Source of the DNA: a virus
Length of the DNA: 31,663 bases
Virus record (IMG/VR): IMGVR_UViG_3300042731_003199
Coordinates: 1-31,663 of that record
Reading direction: 5' to 3' (one strand)
Shown: positions 1-7,825 of the stretch, one piece after another
Position numbering within the stretch: position 1 is the first letter of the stretch
Layout of the letters: every line of letters begins with the position of its first letter
Translations under genes and position numbers: made by a program
The notes under the pieces: generated by a model
What the model saw: only the letters and a program-made list of their open reading frames with translations
What the model was told of the DNA's origin: nothing
Databases searched by the model: none

Positions 1-36
1 GTGGAAAAATGGACAAACGAGTCCGAGGACCCATGA
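1..36 (+). CDS. 3' end of an upstream reading frame (partial, uncertain)
   Basis: The first 36 bases form an open frame that ends in TGA at 34-36. It would be the C-terminal 11 codons of a gene lying mostly left of the window. The window also begins with GTG, but a complete 11-codon gene is unlikely. There is too little sequence to recognise a product. Confidence 0.25.
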   Translation: MEKWTNESEDP

Positions 37-85
37 TCACGATGTTTTGTCGGAGATCTCACATTCGCTGACGGTGTTGCGCGGT

Positions 86-106
86 TTTTCGCAGGATCTG
101 TGAAAA
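86..106. repeat. Short inverted repeat upstream of the first gene
   Basis: Nine-base arms, TTTTCGCAG and CTGTGAAAA, flank a 3-base centre and pair with one mismatch. The element lies between the end of the upstream frame (36) and the promoter at 132. It could be a weak terminator of the upstream gene or a protein-binding site; nothing in the sequence decides between them. The rest of 37-131 shows no gene. Confidence 0.35.
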
Positions 107-131
107 CCTGAGTTTGCGCAGGTCATACGGC

Positions 132-161
132 TTGACAAGTCATGGTTGTTTCGTCGACAAT
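132..161 (+). promoter_or_regulatory. Sigma70-like promoter, probably giving a leaderless mRNA
   Basis: A consensus -35, TTGACA (132-137), is followed by an 18-bp spacer and GACAAT (156-161). Seven bases after the -10 comes the in-frame ATG at 169, so transcription would start at or next to the start codon. The same geometry (TTGACAAG, 18 bp, -10, 7 bp, ATG) occurs at 31011-31048. No Shine-Dalgarno sequence precedes either ATG 142 or ATG 169. Confidence 0.55.
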
Positions 162-168
162 TCGTGTT

Positions 169-672
169 ATGTCGTATGAAGAGGATCCGATCCGAAATGC
201 GGTCATCGAGACGAGTCCGGCGGTTCCGCCGCCGTCCCCGCCGCCTGCCCCTCCGGGTGTTGACGGCGGTCCGGACGGGCCGCCCCGAGGGATTGTCGTG
301 AAGGTTGTGGTCATCTTGGCTGCGATGACGTTCGGGGCGATGGTTGCTACGGCGGTGAACGATTCGTCCGATGATGTGCAACCGACGGTCGCGCGAACGA
401 CCGTGACGCGCTCCGTGCCCGCCGTGGCGGTCCGGGGAGGCTCTGAGTTCAAGGAGATGTTCGGATCGGGGACGTGGCTAGTCGGCCGTGATATCGCCCC
501 TGGGACGTACACGACGGTTCGGGAGGTGTCCGGAACGTGTTATTGGGAGCGCCATACCGTGGGCGGCGGGATCATCGAGAACGGGGTGCCGGAGACGGGG
601 CGTCCGACGGTTATCGTAGAAAAGGGTGAGGAGTTCCGTAGCCGTGACTGTGGTGAGTGGAGAGTCGCATAG
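169..672 (+). CDS. Membrane-anchored exported protein, probable accessory (moron) gene
   Basis: The protein has 167 residues from ATG 169; an in-frame ATG at 142 would add nine. I chose 169 because it sits seven bases after a good promoter -10, and 142 lies inside the promoter. Order: acidic and proline-rich N-terminus (to about 40), one hydrophobic membrane segment (about 42-63), a short linker, then a C-terminal domain (about 88-167). That domain carries a GTWLVGRDIAPGTY motif and two cysteines (in TCYW and RDCGEW) that could form a disulfide outside the cell. This domain style is familiar from secreted or lipoprotein-like proteins of actinobacteria; its function is unknown. The gene stands alone between its own promoter and a strong hairpin (691-743), ahead of the terminase genes. 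That suggests independent expression and possibly a role at the host envelope, such as exclusion of other phages, but this is inference. Confidence 0.8.
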   Translation: MSYEEDPIRNAVIETSPAVPPPSPPPAPPGVDGGPDGPPRGIVVKVVVILAAMTFGAMVATAVNDSSDDVQPTVARTTVTRSVPAVAVRGGSEFKEMFGSGTWLVGRDIAPGTYTTVREVSGTCYWERHTVGGGIIENGVPETGRPTVIVEKGEEFRSRDCGEWRVA

Positions 673-690
673 GATGTGATCTCGGTACGA

Positions 691-743
691 TAGCGAGAGC
701 CCTCGGCGCGTACCTTGACCCCGTGCGCCGGGGGCTCTCGCTA
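691..743 (+). terminator. Strong hairpin terminator after the first gene
   Basis: Nineteen-base arms (691-709 and 725-743) pair with one mismatch around a 15-base loop. The stem is GC-rich and lacks a clear T-run, as is common for actinobacterial terminators. It separates the first gene from the terminase operon. The loop contains TTGACC, but no convincing -10 follows at the right distance. Confidence 0.75.
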
Positions 744-790
744 TGTGCGGATACTCTGGGGGGTGATGTCTAGTTGAGGAGGGGTCACCC

Positions 791-1324
791 GTGGTGCGTG
801 GTATTGGGACGAATGCTGCTAGGAGGAATGGTCCGCCTCCGGATCCGAATTCGTTGCGTTCTGCGAAGCGTGGTTCTGAGTGGACTCGGATTCCGAGTAA
901 TGCGCGTGATGGTAAGGAAGCTCCGGATTGGCCTGCTTTCATTACTGAACCGTCTATGGAGGAGTTCGAGTTTTGGACGGAGTTGTGGCGGAAGCCTCAG
1001 GCCGTGCTTTGGGAGCGGGATGGGACACTTCAGGCTGTAGCTATGTACGTTCGGACGTATATTTCTTCTATGCGTAAGGGCGGGATGGTTACGGAGAAGA
1101 CGTCCGCGCATAGGCAATCGGATGCGTTGCTTTTGACGACTCCGGCTCTTTTGGCTGCGAAGATTCTGATTGTTGATCCGGAAGGTGAGCCGGGTCAGGA
1201 TGTCCCTGCTTCTACAGGTCAGGTTAGGCGCAGTCAGGGTGTTCGGAGCAGATTTACGGTCGTGACTCCGGATCCTAGCGATTCTGCTTTGGATGAGAAT
1301 GAGTCCGTCTCCGGCGACGACTGA
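791..1324 (+). CDS. Terminase small subunit
   Basis: This 177-residue protein would recognise phage DNA and deliver it to the large subunit during packaging. It has a basic, proline-containing N-terminus, a central region rich in W and aromatic residues (about 45-100, with EFEFWTELW and MYVRTYI) and an acidic tail. These features and its place directly before the large terminase fit actinophage small terminases. It lacks an obvious classic helix-turn-helix. The GTG start at 791 follows GAGGAGG (777-783) at good spacing; a second GTG follows immediately. Its 3' end overlaps the large subunit by 32 bases, suggesting translational coupling. The assignment leans on position as much as on sequence. 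Confidence 0.75.
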   Translation: MVRGIGTNAARRNGPPPDPNSLRSAKRGSEWTRIPSNARDGKEAPDWPAFITEPSMEEFEFWTELWRKPQAVLWERDGTLQAVAMYVRTYISSMRKGGMVTEKTSAHRQSDALLLTTPALLAAKILIVDPEGEPGQDVPASTGQVRRSQGVRSRFTVVTPDPSDSALDENESVSGDD

Positions 1325-2966
1325 GAACGAATTCGTCGTCGATTTTCCTGTTATGTGGGTTGCTCTCGACTGGATCGAGCAGCATTGTGTAATTCCTGAT
1401 CGTCATGAGCGGGGGAAGCCGTATATCCTCGCGGATTGGCAGGCTTGGTATTTCGAGAACTTTTATCGGGTGAAGCGGAAGCCTCCGCTTCCGACGAAGG
1501 ATAGACCAGCGATCGGCGCTCCGGCGTTCTATTACCGTCGAGCGCAGGTTGTCATGCCGCAGAAGGCCGGTAAGGGCCCTATGACGGCTGCACACGTCTG
1601 TCTTGAAGCAGTTGGACCGGCTCTGTTCGCCGGGTGGGCTAGGAGCGGGGAACGCTACCGTTGTATTGATCACGGATGTTTCTGTGGGTGGATTTACGAG
1701 TATCAGGAAGGGGAAGCCATGGGCTCCCCCTGGACTACTCCGTTGATCCAAATCACTGCGTTTTCCGAAGAACAGACCGGAAATGTCTATGATGCGTTGC
1801 GTCCGATGATCGATGAAGGTCCTCTTACCGATGTTATCCCGAGAACCGGGGAGGAGTTCATTCGCCTCCCCGGCGGCGGGAGGATCGATACGGTGACGTC
1901 TTCGAATCAGTCTCGGCTAGGGCAACGTGTAACTTTCGTTCCGCAGGACGAGACGGGGATTTGGCTTAAGCAGAACAAGATGGACAAGGTTGCGGATACG
2001 CAGCGCCGTGGAGCGTCGGGTATGCAGGGGAGGACGGCAGAGACGACGAATGCGTGGGATCCGTCGGAGAATTCTGTCGCCCAGAAGACAGGCGATGCCG
2101 CGTTGGTCCGGAAGGACATTTTCCGTCTGCATAGGCGTGCTCCGTCGCACTTGAGGTTCACGAACAAGGAAGACCGCCGGAAGATCTTCCGTTACGTCTA
2201 TGCCGGGTGCTATTGGATCGATGTTGATTCGATCGAAGCAGAATGTGCTGAGATTATGCTTTCTGATCCGGCACAGGCGGAACGGTTCTACGGTAATCGG
2301 ATCGTGGCCGGTCTGGGCACATATCTGAGCGAGGACCTATGGGATGGAGCTGAGCAGGCGAAGATCGTCAATGATGGTGAGCCTATCACTATCGGGTTCG
2401 ACGGATCGGACTCCGACGACTGGACTGCGATTGTCTGCACAACTAAGGATGGGTTTTCGTTCATTCCGCAGTACGGGCCTGATCGACGGCCTACGTATTG
2501 GGATCCGAAGGTATGGGGCGGAGAGATCCCGCGTAGCGAAGTTAACGTCGCTATGGATGAGATGTTCGAAAAGTATGACGTTCGGCGCGTCTATGCCGAC
2601 CCTCACGACTGGGAATCGGAAATCGACGAATGGATCGTCAAACACGGGGACGAGATCGTTATTTCGTGGCCGACGTACCGGATTGTTCCGATGCACTCTG
2701 CTCTCGTTCGGTTTAAGAACGATTTGAAGACACGTCGGGCGACGCACGATCCAGACCCTGTTGCGAAAGCTCATGCCTTGCGGGCTAGGAAAGCTGCTAA
2801 GCCTCAGGATAGATATGTGCTGGTGAAGCCGCACCAGCACCAGAAGATCGACGTTCTGATGTCGACTATCCTTGCGTATGAAGCGGCAAGTGATTTGACC
2901 GTTGAAGACAAATGGACGAAGCCTTCCCGGCTTACAAGGGCAAAGGGTAAGGCTCGTTCTTACTGA
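1293..2966 (+). CDS. Terminase large subunit (ATPase and nuclease)
   Basis: This 557-residue protein powers DNA packaging through the portal and cuts the DNA. The N-terminal ATPase has a Walker A-like MPQKAGKGP (lysine 94) and a Walker B followed by a catalytic glutamate in VTFVPQDET (D219, E220). The C-terminal RNase H-like nuclease shows the expected acidic residues: D370 in IGFDGSDSDD, D436 in YADPHDW and D520 in HQKIDVLM. The length is normal for the family. The gene begins inside the end of the small subunit; ATG 1293 and ATG 1299 are both possible, with GGATGAG serving as ribosome site for the latter. The next gene, the portal, follows after 13 bases. Confidence 0.95.
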   Translation: MRMSPSPATTENEFVVDFPVMWVALDWIEQHCVIPDRHERGKPYILADWQAWYFENFYRVKRKPPLPTKDRPAIGAPAFYYRRAQVVMPQKAGKGPMTAAHVCLEAVGPALFAGWARSGERYRCIDHGCFCGWIYEYQEGEAMGSPWTTPLIQITAFSEEQTGNVYDALRPMIDEGPLTDVIPRTGEEFIRLPGGGRIDTVTSSNQSRLGQRVTFVPQDETGIWLKQNKMDKVADTQRRGASGMQGRTAETTNAWDPSENSVAQKTGDAALVRKDIFRLHRRAPSHLRFTNKEDRRKIFRYVYAGCYWIDVDSIEAECAEIMLSDPAQAERFYGNRIVAGLGTYLSEDLWDGAEQAKIVNDGEPITIGFDGSDSDDWTAIVCTTKDGFSFIPQYGPDRRPTYWDPKVWGGEIPRSEVNVAMDEMFEKYDVRRVYADPHDWESEIDEWIVKHGDEIVISWPTYRIVPMHSALVRFKNDLKTRRATHDPDPVAKAHALRARKAAKPQDRYVLVKPHQHQKIDVLMSTILAYEAASDLTVEDKWTKPSRLTRAKGKARSY

Positions 2967-2979
2967 AAGGAACTGAACC

Positions 2980-4548
2980 ATGGTGTCTCTGAGCGCACCT
3001 GAGCCGCTAACTCCGCTATGGTGGGTTCAGAGGCTTTTCCGACGGATGATTGCCAAGAGAGCGGAAATCGACTTCTATAGCAACTATTACATCGGTGAGT
3101 TCCCGCTCCCGTGGATCCACCCGGATGCGCAGGAGGAGTTCGCTCGCCTGCTTCGGATGTGTCGATCTAACTTCATGGGTCTAGTCATCGACGCTCAGGT
3201 CGAACGGATGAATATCGATGGATTCCGTCTGACGTCGACTACAGATGGTTCTGCCGATGAGGATCTGTGGAAGATCTGGCAATGGAATGATATGGATGCC
3301 GAGTATGACAAGGGTCTACTTGAAGCATCTATTGCCGGGGAAATGTACCTTCTCGTCGCTCCGAACAAGAACGATGAGAAGTTCCCGCTAATCTATGTCG
3401 AACATCCTAGGCAGTGCATTGTCGAGCACGTTCCAGGGACAAATAGGAGGGAGCGCGCGGCCGGATTGAAGGCGTGGGTGGATGATTGGACAGGGGAAGT
3501 CCATGCCACACTTTACCTTCCGAACGGTATCTATAAGTTCAAGACTCCGCCGGTTCAGCGGATCAGTGACGGTTTGACTGTTGTTGATGATTCTCGTGTT
3601 GATCTGGTCGTTCCGGAGTTCTTGATCCGTGAGGTTCGTGGTGAGACGTGGCCTGCGCCGAATCCGACAGGTGTCGTGCCGCTTTTTGAGTCTCCGAACA
3701 ATCCACGGTTGATCCTCGGCGGGCGGAGTGAGCTTGAGGACGTCACGGACGTGCAGGACCGTATTGTGAAGACCATCGCGGATCGTTTGATGACTCAGGA
3801 TTTCGGGGCATTCAGACAGAAGTGGATCACTGGTTGGCCCCAGGAGGACGAGAGCGGTAATCCTACGCCGAATATTGATATCGGCCGGGACCGCGTGATC
3901 ACTACAGATGTGGAGGAAGCTAAGTTCGGTCAATTCGATGCAGACGGAGTGAAAGAACTCCTAGAAGCTGTAATCGAGGATGTAAAGCACATTGCTTCAC
4001 GAACACGTACACCTGCCCAGTATTTGTTGGGTGACATGTCGAATGTCAACGGTGAGACGCTCGCTGCCTCCGAATCCGGCTTGGTGTCGAAGGTTCGTCA
4101 GAGAATGCGTGGGCATTCGAACGCGGTTGAAGGCGCGATGCGTCTGGCTCGTGAAATCGGTGGATACGGAAAACTTGAGCCGGGTGTCATTATGGAGACG
4201 GTATGGCACGACCCTGAGCACCGGACGAAGGGTGAGCTTACGGACGCCGCCGTGAAGGCCCGTCAGGGTCTAGATATGCCGATCCCGGCTACATGGGAGA
4301 TGATCGGTCTATCGCAGGCTGAGATCATGCGTCTACTCGAAATGCGGCAGAAGGAAAGGGACGAAGCCATGGCGCAGCAGAACGCGCTTATGGAGCTTAC
4401 GGACCGGTTCCGCAATGCGGGAGCTACAGGGAACGACGGTGATCCGAACGAGGACCCGAACGATAACCAAAACGAGGATCCGAACGACGGAAACGACGGG
4501 AAACAGAACAATCAGGACATCAACAAGCCTAACGGGGTGACGAAGTGA
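2980..4548 (+). CDS. Portal protein (SPP1 gp6-like)
   Basis: This 522-residue protein forms the ring at the capsid vertex through which DNA enters and to which the tail joins. The N-terminal pattern (paired W residues near 15, YYIGEFPLPW near 35-45, then a conserved NFMGLVIDAQVERM stretch) matches the SPP1 gp6-like portal family, and the length is typical. The C-terminus is very acidic, with N/D/P/E-rich repeats (from about residue 480). The start ATG 2980 follows AAAGGAA at 2966-2972. It is followed after 7 bases by the MuF-like gene, the usual partner of this portal class. Confidence 0.93.
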   Translation: MVSLSAPEPLTPLWWVQRLFRRMIAKRAEIDFYSNYYIGEFPLPWIHPDAQEEFARLLRMCRSNFMGLVIDAQVERMNIDGFRLTSTTDGSADEDLWKIWQWNDMDAEYDKGLLEASIAGEMYLLVAPNKNDEKFPLIYVEHPRQCIVEHVPGTNRRERAAGLKAWVDDWTGEVHATLYLPNGIYKFKTPPVQRISDGLTVVDDSRVDLVVPEFLIREVRGETWPAPNPTGVVPLFESPNNPRLILGGRSELEDVTDVQDRIVKTIADRLMTQDFGAFRQKWITGWPQEDESGNPTPNIDIGRDRVITTDVEEAKFGQFDADGVKELLEAVIEDVKHIASRTRTPAQYLLGDMSNVNGETLAASESGLVSKVRQRMRGHSNAVEGAMRLAREIGGYGKLEPGVIMETVWHDPEHRTKGELTDAAVKARQGLDMPIPATWEMIGLSQAEIMRLLEMRQKERDEAMAQQNALMELTDRFRNAGATGNDGDPNEDPNDNQNEDPNDGNDGKQNNQDINKPNGVTK

Positions 4549-4555
4549 GCATCGG

Positions 4556-5605
4556 ATGACCGTAACGACGCTTGATAGTAATGTCGATCCCCGCGCACGT
4601 GCGGCGTACGCGCTGTCGAGACAGCACCAGTTGACCCAAGCTCAGGTTCGGGCGCAGATCGTTGCCGGAGTTCTCGGCATATGGGCTACGGTAAATTCCG
4701 AACAACTGCTCGCATCGTGGACCAGCGGAGTTTTGGAGAGAATCTTCTCCCTGGTATCGCTCGGCCAGTATACCGTCGCGAGTCAGGCCAGATCCTTCGT
4801 CAAGGAGACGCTTTCCGTCCAAGGGGCAGAAGTCGACATTCCGGAGATCGATCCGTTTCGTTTTGCCGGTATTTCGTCCGATGGGCAGAGTCTTGACTCA
4901 CTTTTGACCGGGGCTGTCGCTCACACCTTCGAAAGGTTGGGTCGCGGTGATTCGTCGGCCGCCGCTCTTAAGGCGGGTGCAGATTTCCTCACCTTGGCTA
5001 CGTCAACGCAAATTAGTGACGCAGGTAGAGCGGCGGACCAAGTCGCAATCACTGCGGCTGAACCGACGTCACCTGATTTCGAAGCGGCAGGACCAGCCCC
5101 GACCGAACCGAAAAAGCTCAGGTATGGATGGGTGAGGATGCTTACTCCCCCGTCGTGTTCGCGGTGTGCGATTCTCGCCGGACAGTTCTATAAATGGAAC
5201 GACGGCTTCCTGCGTCACCCGATGTGCGACTGTCGACACATTCCGGCCATTGAGGCGGTCGCGTTGGACGTAGAAACCGATGCGGACGAATACTTCAACT
5301 CATTGACAAGAGAAGAGCAGAACAAGTATTTCGGAGTAGCGAATTCACGTGCGATCCGTGACGGCGCCGACATCTACCAGGTGGTGAACGCGACGACCCG
5401 TAAGGGTGCGATGTTCACCGCAGACCGTGGGCGTCGGTACACCACCGAAGGAACGACCCGTAGGGGGTTCGCGTACGTCCGGATGAGGGAGGCGAAGCGG
5501 AAGGGTAAGGTCTTGCGCCCCACGCCGTGGCAGCTTTACAAGGACGCCAAGGGTAATCGTGAAGACGCTATCGAGTTCCTCCGGAGGTTCGGTTACATCC
5601 TCTAA
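4556..5605 (+). CDS. MuF-like minor capsid protein
   Basis: This 349-residue protein is a head-morphogenesis protein of the kind encoded next to SPP1-type portals; relatives enter the head in a few copies and may carry a C-terminal cargo domain. The diagnostic feature is a possible metal-binding cluster, C201-x2-C204 followed by H221-P-x-C224-x-C226, in the context GWVRMLTPPSCSRC. The N-terminal 170 residues are mainly helical and alanine-rich. The C-terminal 80 residues are basic and rich in R, K and Y. No protease motif is visible, so I do not call it a capsid maturation protease. The ribosome site for ATG 4556 is weak, so translation is probably coupled to the portal stop at 4548. Confidence 0.85.
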   Translation: MTVTTLDSNVDPRARAAYALSRQHQLTQAQVRAQIVAGVLGIWATVNSEQLLASWTSGVLERIFSLVSLGQYTVASQARSFVKETLSVQGAEVDIPEIDPFRFAGISSDGQSLDSLLTGAVAHTFERLGRGDSSAAALKAGADFLTLATSTQISDAGRAADQVAITAAEPTSPDFEAAGPAPTEPKKLRYGWVRMLTPPSCSRCAILAGQFYKWNDGFLRHPMCDCRHIPAIEAVALDVETDADEYFNSLTREEQNKYFGVANSRAIRDGADIYQVVNATTRKGAMFTADRGRRYTTEGTTRRGFAYVRMREAKRKGKVLRPTPWQLYKDAKGNREDAIEFLRRFGYIL

Positions 5606-5641
5606 GCCCGCCCGTCGGGGTGATGTACCATCCCTCGGTAT

Positions 5642-5667
5642 AAGCCTCCGCCGCACGGGGGTGGCTT
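5642..5667 (+). terminator. Imperfect hairpin between MuF-like and scaffold genes
   Basis: AAGCC (5642-5646) and GGCTT (5663-5667) close a stem containing further C-G pairs with two mismatches. The bases TTTACAAAA follow, resembling a weak intrinsic terminator. It may lower read-through from the packaging genes before scaffold and capsid. Confidence 0.4.
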
Positions 5668-5678
5668 TACAAAAGCTC

Positions 5679-5698
5679 CGGGTCGACCCGCACGGGTC
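5679..5698. repeat. Overlapping palindromes before the scaffold gene
   Basis: CGGGTCGACCCG (5679-5690) is a perfect 12-bp palindrome. Its right half, GACCCG (5685-5690), also pairs with CGGGTC at 5693-5698. The two folds are mutually exclusive. They lie in the untranslated stretch 5606-5727, which otherwise shows no gene. Confidence 0.5.
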
Positions 5699-5727
5699 CT
5701 CGGACCGCCCGCATGGGAGGTATCGGT

Positions 5728-6312
5728 ATGTCAGAGGTAACGCCTGAGCCCGGCACGCAAGACCCGCAGGGACAGCAGGGCCAACAGGGCCAGCAGGGTC
5801 AACAGGCGCCCGCCGGGACACCACCTAGCCAAGGAACGCAGCAGCAGCCATCATCGGCCCAAGGACCTGACTATAAGGCCGAAGCCGAACGTCTACGCGA
5901 AGAGCTGAAAAAGCTCCGCCGCGTAGAAGAACAAGTGAAAGCGTTGCGTCCCAAGGCAGCGAAGTTCGATGAACTACAGCAAGCGGCGCTATCTGCCGAA
6001 GAGCGTTCTCAACTAGCGGTCGAAACTGCTACGAGGGAACGTGAGGCGGAAGCTAAGCGTGCTGCGGAAGCGGAACGTGAGCTAGCGAAGTATCGCGCGG
6101 CAACAAAACACAACATTTCAGGTGAGGATATTTCCTTCCTTGATGGTGTTTCGGTCGAAAACCTCGACCAGGCCGCCGAACGTCTAGCAAAGCGACTGAA
6201 AGCCGCTGACATCCCGAACTTCGATGGTGGGGGAAGAGTCGATCCTCCGGCTACCGACAATATGGGCGATTTCCTTCGCCAACAGCTTGACCGTGCTCGC
6301 GGTCGGCGGTAG
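5728..6312 (+). CDS. Scaffolding protein
   Basis: This 194-residue protein should guide capsid assembly and then leave the head. It has an N-terminal low-complexity region with QGQ/QQG repeats (about 10-45), then a long charged coiled coil (about 50-140, rich in E, K, R and A), then a D/G/P-containing tail ending in basic residues. This composition and the place immediately before the major capsid gene are typical of phage scaffolds. I chose ATG 5728 because GGAGGT (5716-5721) lies six bases before it; an in-frame ATG at 5713 would place the ribosome site inside the gene. Confidence 0.85.
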   Translation: MSEVTPEPGTQDPQGQQGQQGQQGQQAPAGTPPSQGTQQQPSSAQGPDYKAEAERLREELKKLRRVEEQVKALRPKAAKFDELQQAALSAEERSQLAVETATREREAEAKRAAEAERELAKYRAATKHNISGEDISFLDGVSVENLDQAAERLAKRLKAADIPNFDGGGRVDPPATDNMGDFLRQQLDRARGRR

Positions 6313-6323
6313 TCGGTAGTTCT

Positions 6324-6369
6324 AAGCCTTCTCAGGCCGGACTACCAAGTCTAGAGCCTGAGGAGGCTT
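6324..6369 (+). promoter_or_regulatory. Hairpin that buries the major capsid ribosome binding site
   Basis: AAGCCTTCTCAGGC (6324-6337) pairs with GCCTGAGGAGGCTT (6356-6369) with only one non-Watson-Crick pair (T/G). The capsid gene's Shine-Dalgarno, GAGGAGG (6360-6366), lies inside the right arm. A competing stem, GGTAGT (6315-6320) with ACTACC (6341-6346), spans the left arm. The element could act as a terminator, an mRNA processing or stability signal, or a translational switch. Confidence 0.7.
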
Positions 6370-6373
6370 TCTC

Positions 6374-7324
6374 GTGGTTTACAACAGTCTTACGTCGCGT
6401 TCCGACGTTGCCGCGCTCATTCCGGAAACGGTGTCGAACGCGATGCTCGGGAAGGCTGTCGAGTCATCAGCCGTCCTGCGGTACTTCGGTCGCATCCCTG
6501 TGCCGGGCGGGACACTTCGTTTCCCCGTTCTAAGCGCTCTGCCTATCGCTTACTGGGTCGACGGGGACACGGGTCTAAAGCAGACCACAGAAGTCGGATG
6601 GGGCAACAAGTACATGACCGTTGAGGAAATCGCGGTCATCCTCCCTATCCCTGACAACGTAGTCGCCGATGTTCAGGAACGTTCGCTTTGGGATGAGGCT
6701 ATGCCTCTGATGATCGAAGCGTTCGGGCGCGTGCTCGACTCCGCCGTTTTCTTCGGCACAAACGCTCCGTCGTCATTCCCTACGAACGTCGTTGCGGCTT
6801 CTACATCAGCCGGAAACACGGCAACTATCGGCACGAATGCCGCTGCTGCCGGAGGATTCCTCGGCGACATCGACGACATGTACGGGAAGGTTGAAGCCGA
6901 CGGTTTCGACGTTACCGGGTTCATTTCATCTATCGCGATGAAGCCGAACCTTCGGAAGGCTCGGGACACCACTGGTCAGAAGCTTGACGCCGGTCGGGTG
7001 TCCGGGGATCTCATGACTATCGACGGATACCCGATCGGGTACCCGATGAGGGGTCTGTGGCCTTCCGGGTCCGGTACTGCTCAGATGATCGGCGGAGCCT
7101 GGGATAACTTCCTGGTGGGTGTCCGGCAGGACATTTCCATGAAGGTTCTTACTGAGGCCGTGATTCAGGACAACACGGGCCAGATTATCTACAACCTGGC
7201 GCAACAGGACATGACCGCCGTCCGTCTGACTTTCCGGGTCGGTTGGGTCGTAAAGAACATCATCAACAACGATCAACCGGTGGAAGCCAACCGTTACCCT
7301 GCGGTAACGCTTCTCGCGGCCTGA
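6374..7324 (+). CDS. Major capsid protein (HK97-fold)
   Basis: This 316-residue protein should form the capsid shell. The N-terminal half has the pattern of HK97-type capsid proteins of this size class: SAVLRYFGRIPVPGGTLRFP, then AYWVDGDTGLKQTTEV and IPDNVVADV. The C-terminal half contains the loop-and-strand pattern around TIDGYPIGYPM, and ends in RLTFRVGWVVKN. It follows the scaffold gene directly. The GTG start at 6374 lies 7 bases after GAGGAGG. There is no long N-terminal delta region, so the separate scaffold presumably fills that role. The gene is bracketed by strong hairpins on both sides, fitting tight control of the most abundant virion protein. Confidence 0.93.
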   Translation: MVYNSLTSRSDVAALIPETVSNAMLGKAVESSAVLRYFGRIPVPGGTLRFPVLSALPIAYWVDGDTGLKQTTEVGWGNKYMTVEEIAVILPIPDNVVADVQERSLWDEAMPLMIEAFGRVLDSAVFFGTNAPSSFPTNVVAASTSAGNTATIGTNAAAAGGFLGDIDDMYGKVEADGFDVTGFISSIAMKPNLRKARDTTGQKLDAGRVSGDLMTIDGYPIGYPMRGLWPSGSGTAQMIGGAWDNFLVGVRQDISMKVLTEAVIQDNTGQIIYNLAQQDMTAVRLTFRVGWVVKNIINNDQPVEANRYPAVTLLAA

Positions 7325-7330
7325 TGAAGT

Positions 7331-7370
7331 CCGGATAGCCCGGGGAGCTACGGTTCCCCGGGCTATCCGG
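7331..7370 (+). terminator. Perfect hairpin after the major capsid gene
   Basis: Sixteen-base arms (7331-7346 and 7355-7370) pair perfectly around an 8-base loop, starting seven bases after the capsid stop codon. There is no T-run. It probably works as a partial terminator or as a 3' stabiliser, raising capsid mRNA over downstream genes. Confidence 0.75.
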
Positions 7371-7402
7371 CGAGACCTACAGACAAAGGGGAAAGAACAG
7401 AC

Positions 7403-7813
7403 ATGGCTACTACAAGTGGTGCTGCTCCACTGGTCACGAAGCTAGCGATCGAGGTTTCTGCCGTTGCAGCGGGGAACGACGCATCATTCGTCGCGAGAGC
7501 CCCGTACGCAGGGATCGTCACGGGCGTGACCTATGTTCCGGTGACAGCGATTACCGGGGCGGCGACGAACAATAGAACCCACTCCGTCGTAAACAAGGCT
7601 CAGGACGGGACCGGAACGACTTCCGTCGCGACGTTGAACTACGCATCCGGAACAGACGCGGTTGCGTTCGACGAGAACACCATCACCCTGTCATCTACTG
7701 CGGCTGACAAGGTGGTCGCGGCGGGGGACATTCTGTCGGTGAATTCAACCCACATCGGGACCGGTATCGCGGATCCTGGTGGGACTATGTTCATCGAGAT
7801 CTCGCGCGACTGA
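7403..7813 (+). CDS. Putative head decoration or fibre protein
   Basis: This 136-residue protein is rich in A, T, V and G and appears to be all beta. The pattern KLAIEVSAVAAGNDASFVARAP followed by strands ending in FIEISRD recalls small capsid decoration proteins. Its place directly after the major capsid gene supports this. The start ATG 7403 follows GGGGAAAG at 7388-7395. There are no cysteines, signal peptide or membrane segments. A head-tail joining role is possible but less likely from the composition. Confidence 0.6.
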   Translation: MATTSGAAPLVTKLAIEVSAVAAGNDASFVARAPYAGIVTGVTYVPVTAITGAATNNRTHSVVNKAQDGTGTTSVATLNYASGTDAVAFDENTITLSSTAADKVVAAGDILSVNSTHIGTGIADPGGTMFIEISRD

Positions 7814-7825
7814 TCGGGGAATCGC

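Noticed and set aside
714-760. Promoter with TTGACC in the terminator loop upstream of the terminase genes
   Set aside because: No acceptable -10 at 16-19 bp; it would also sit inside the stem. It remains possible but unsupported.
4545-4556. GTG overlapping the portal stop as a start for the MuF-like gene
   Set aside because: The frame opened by GTG 4545 closes after four codons at TGA; ATG 4556 is the first usable start.
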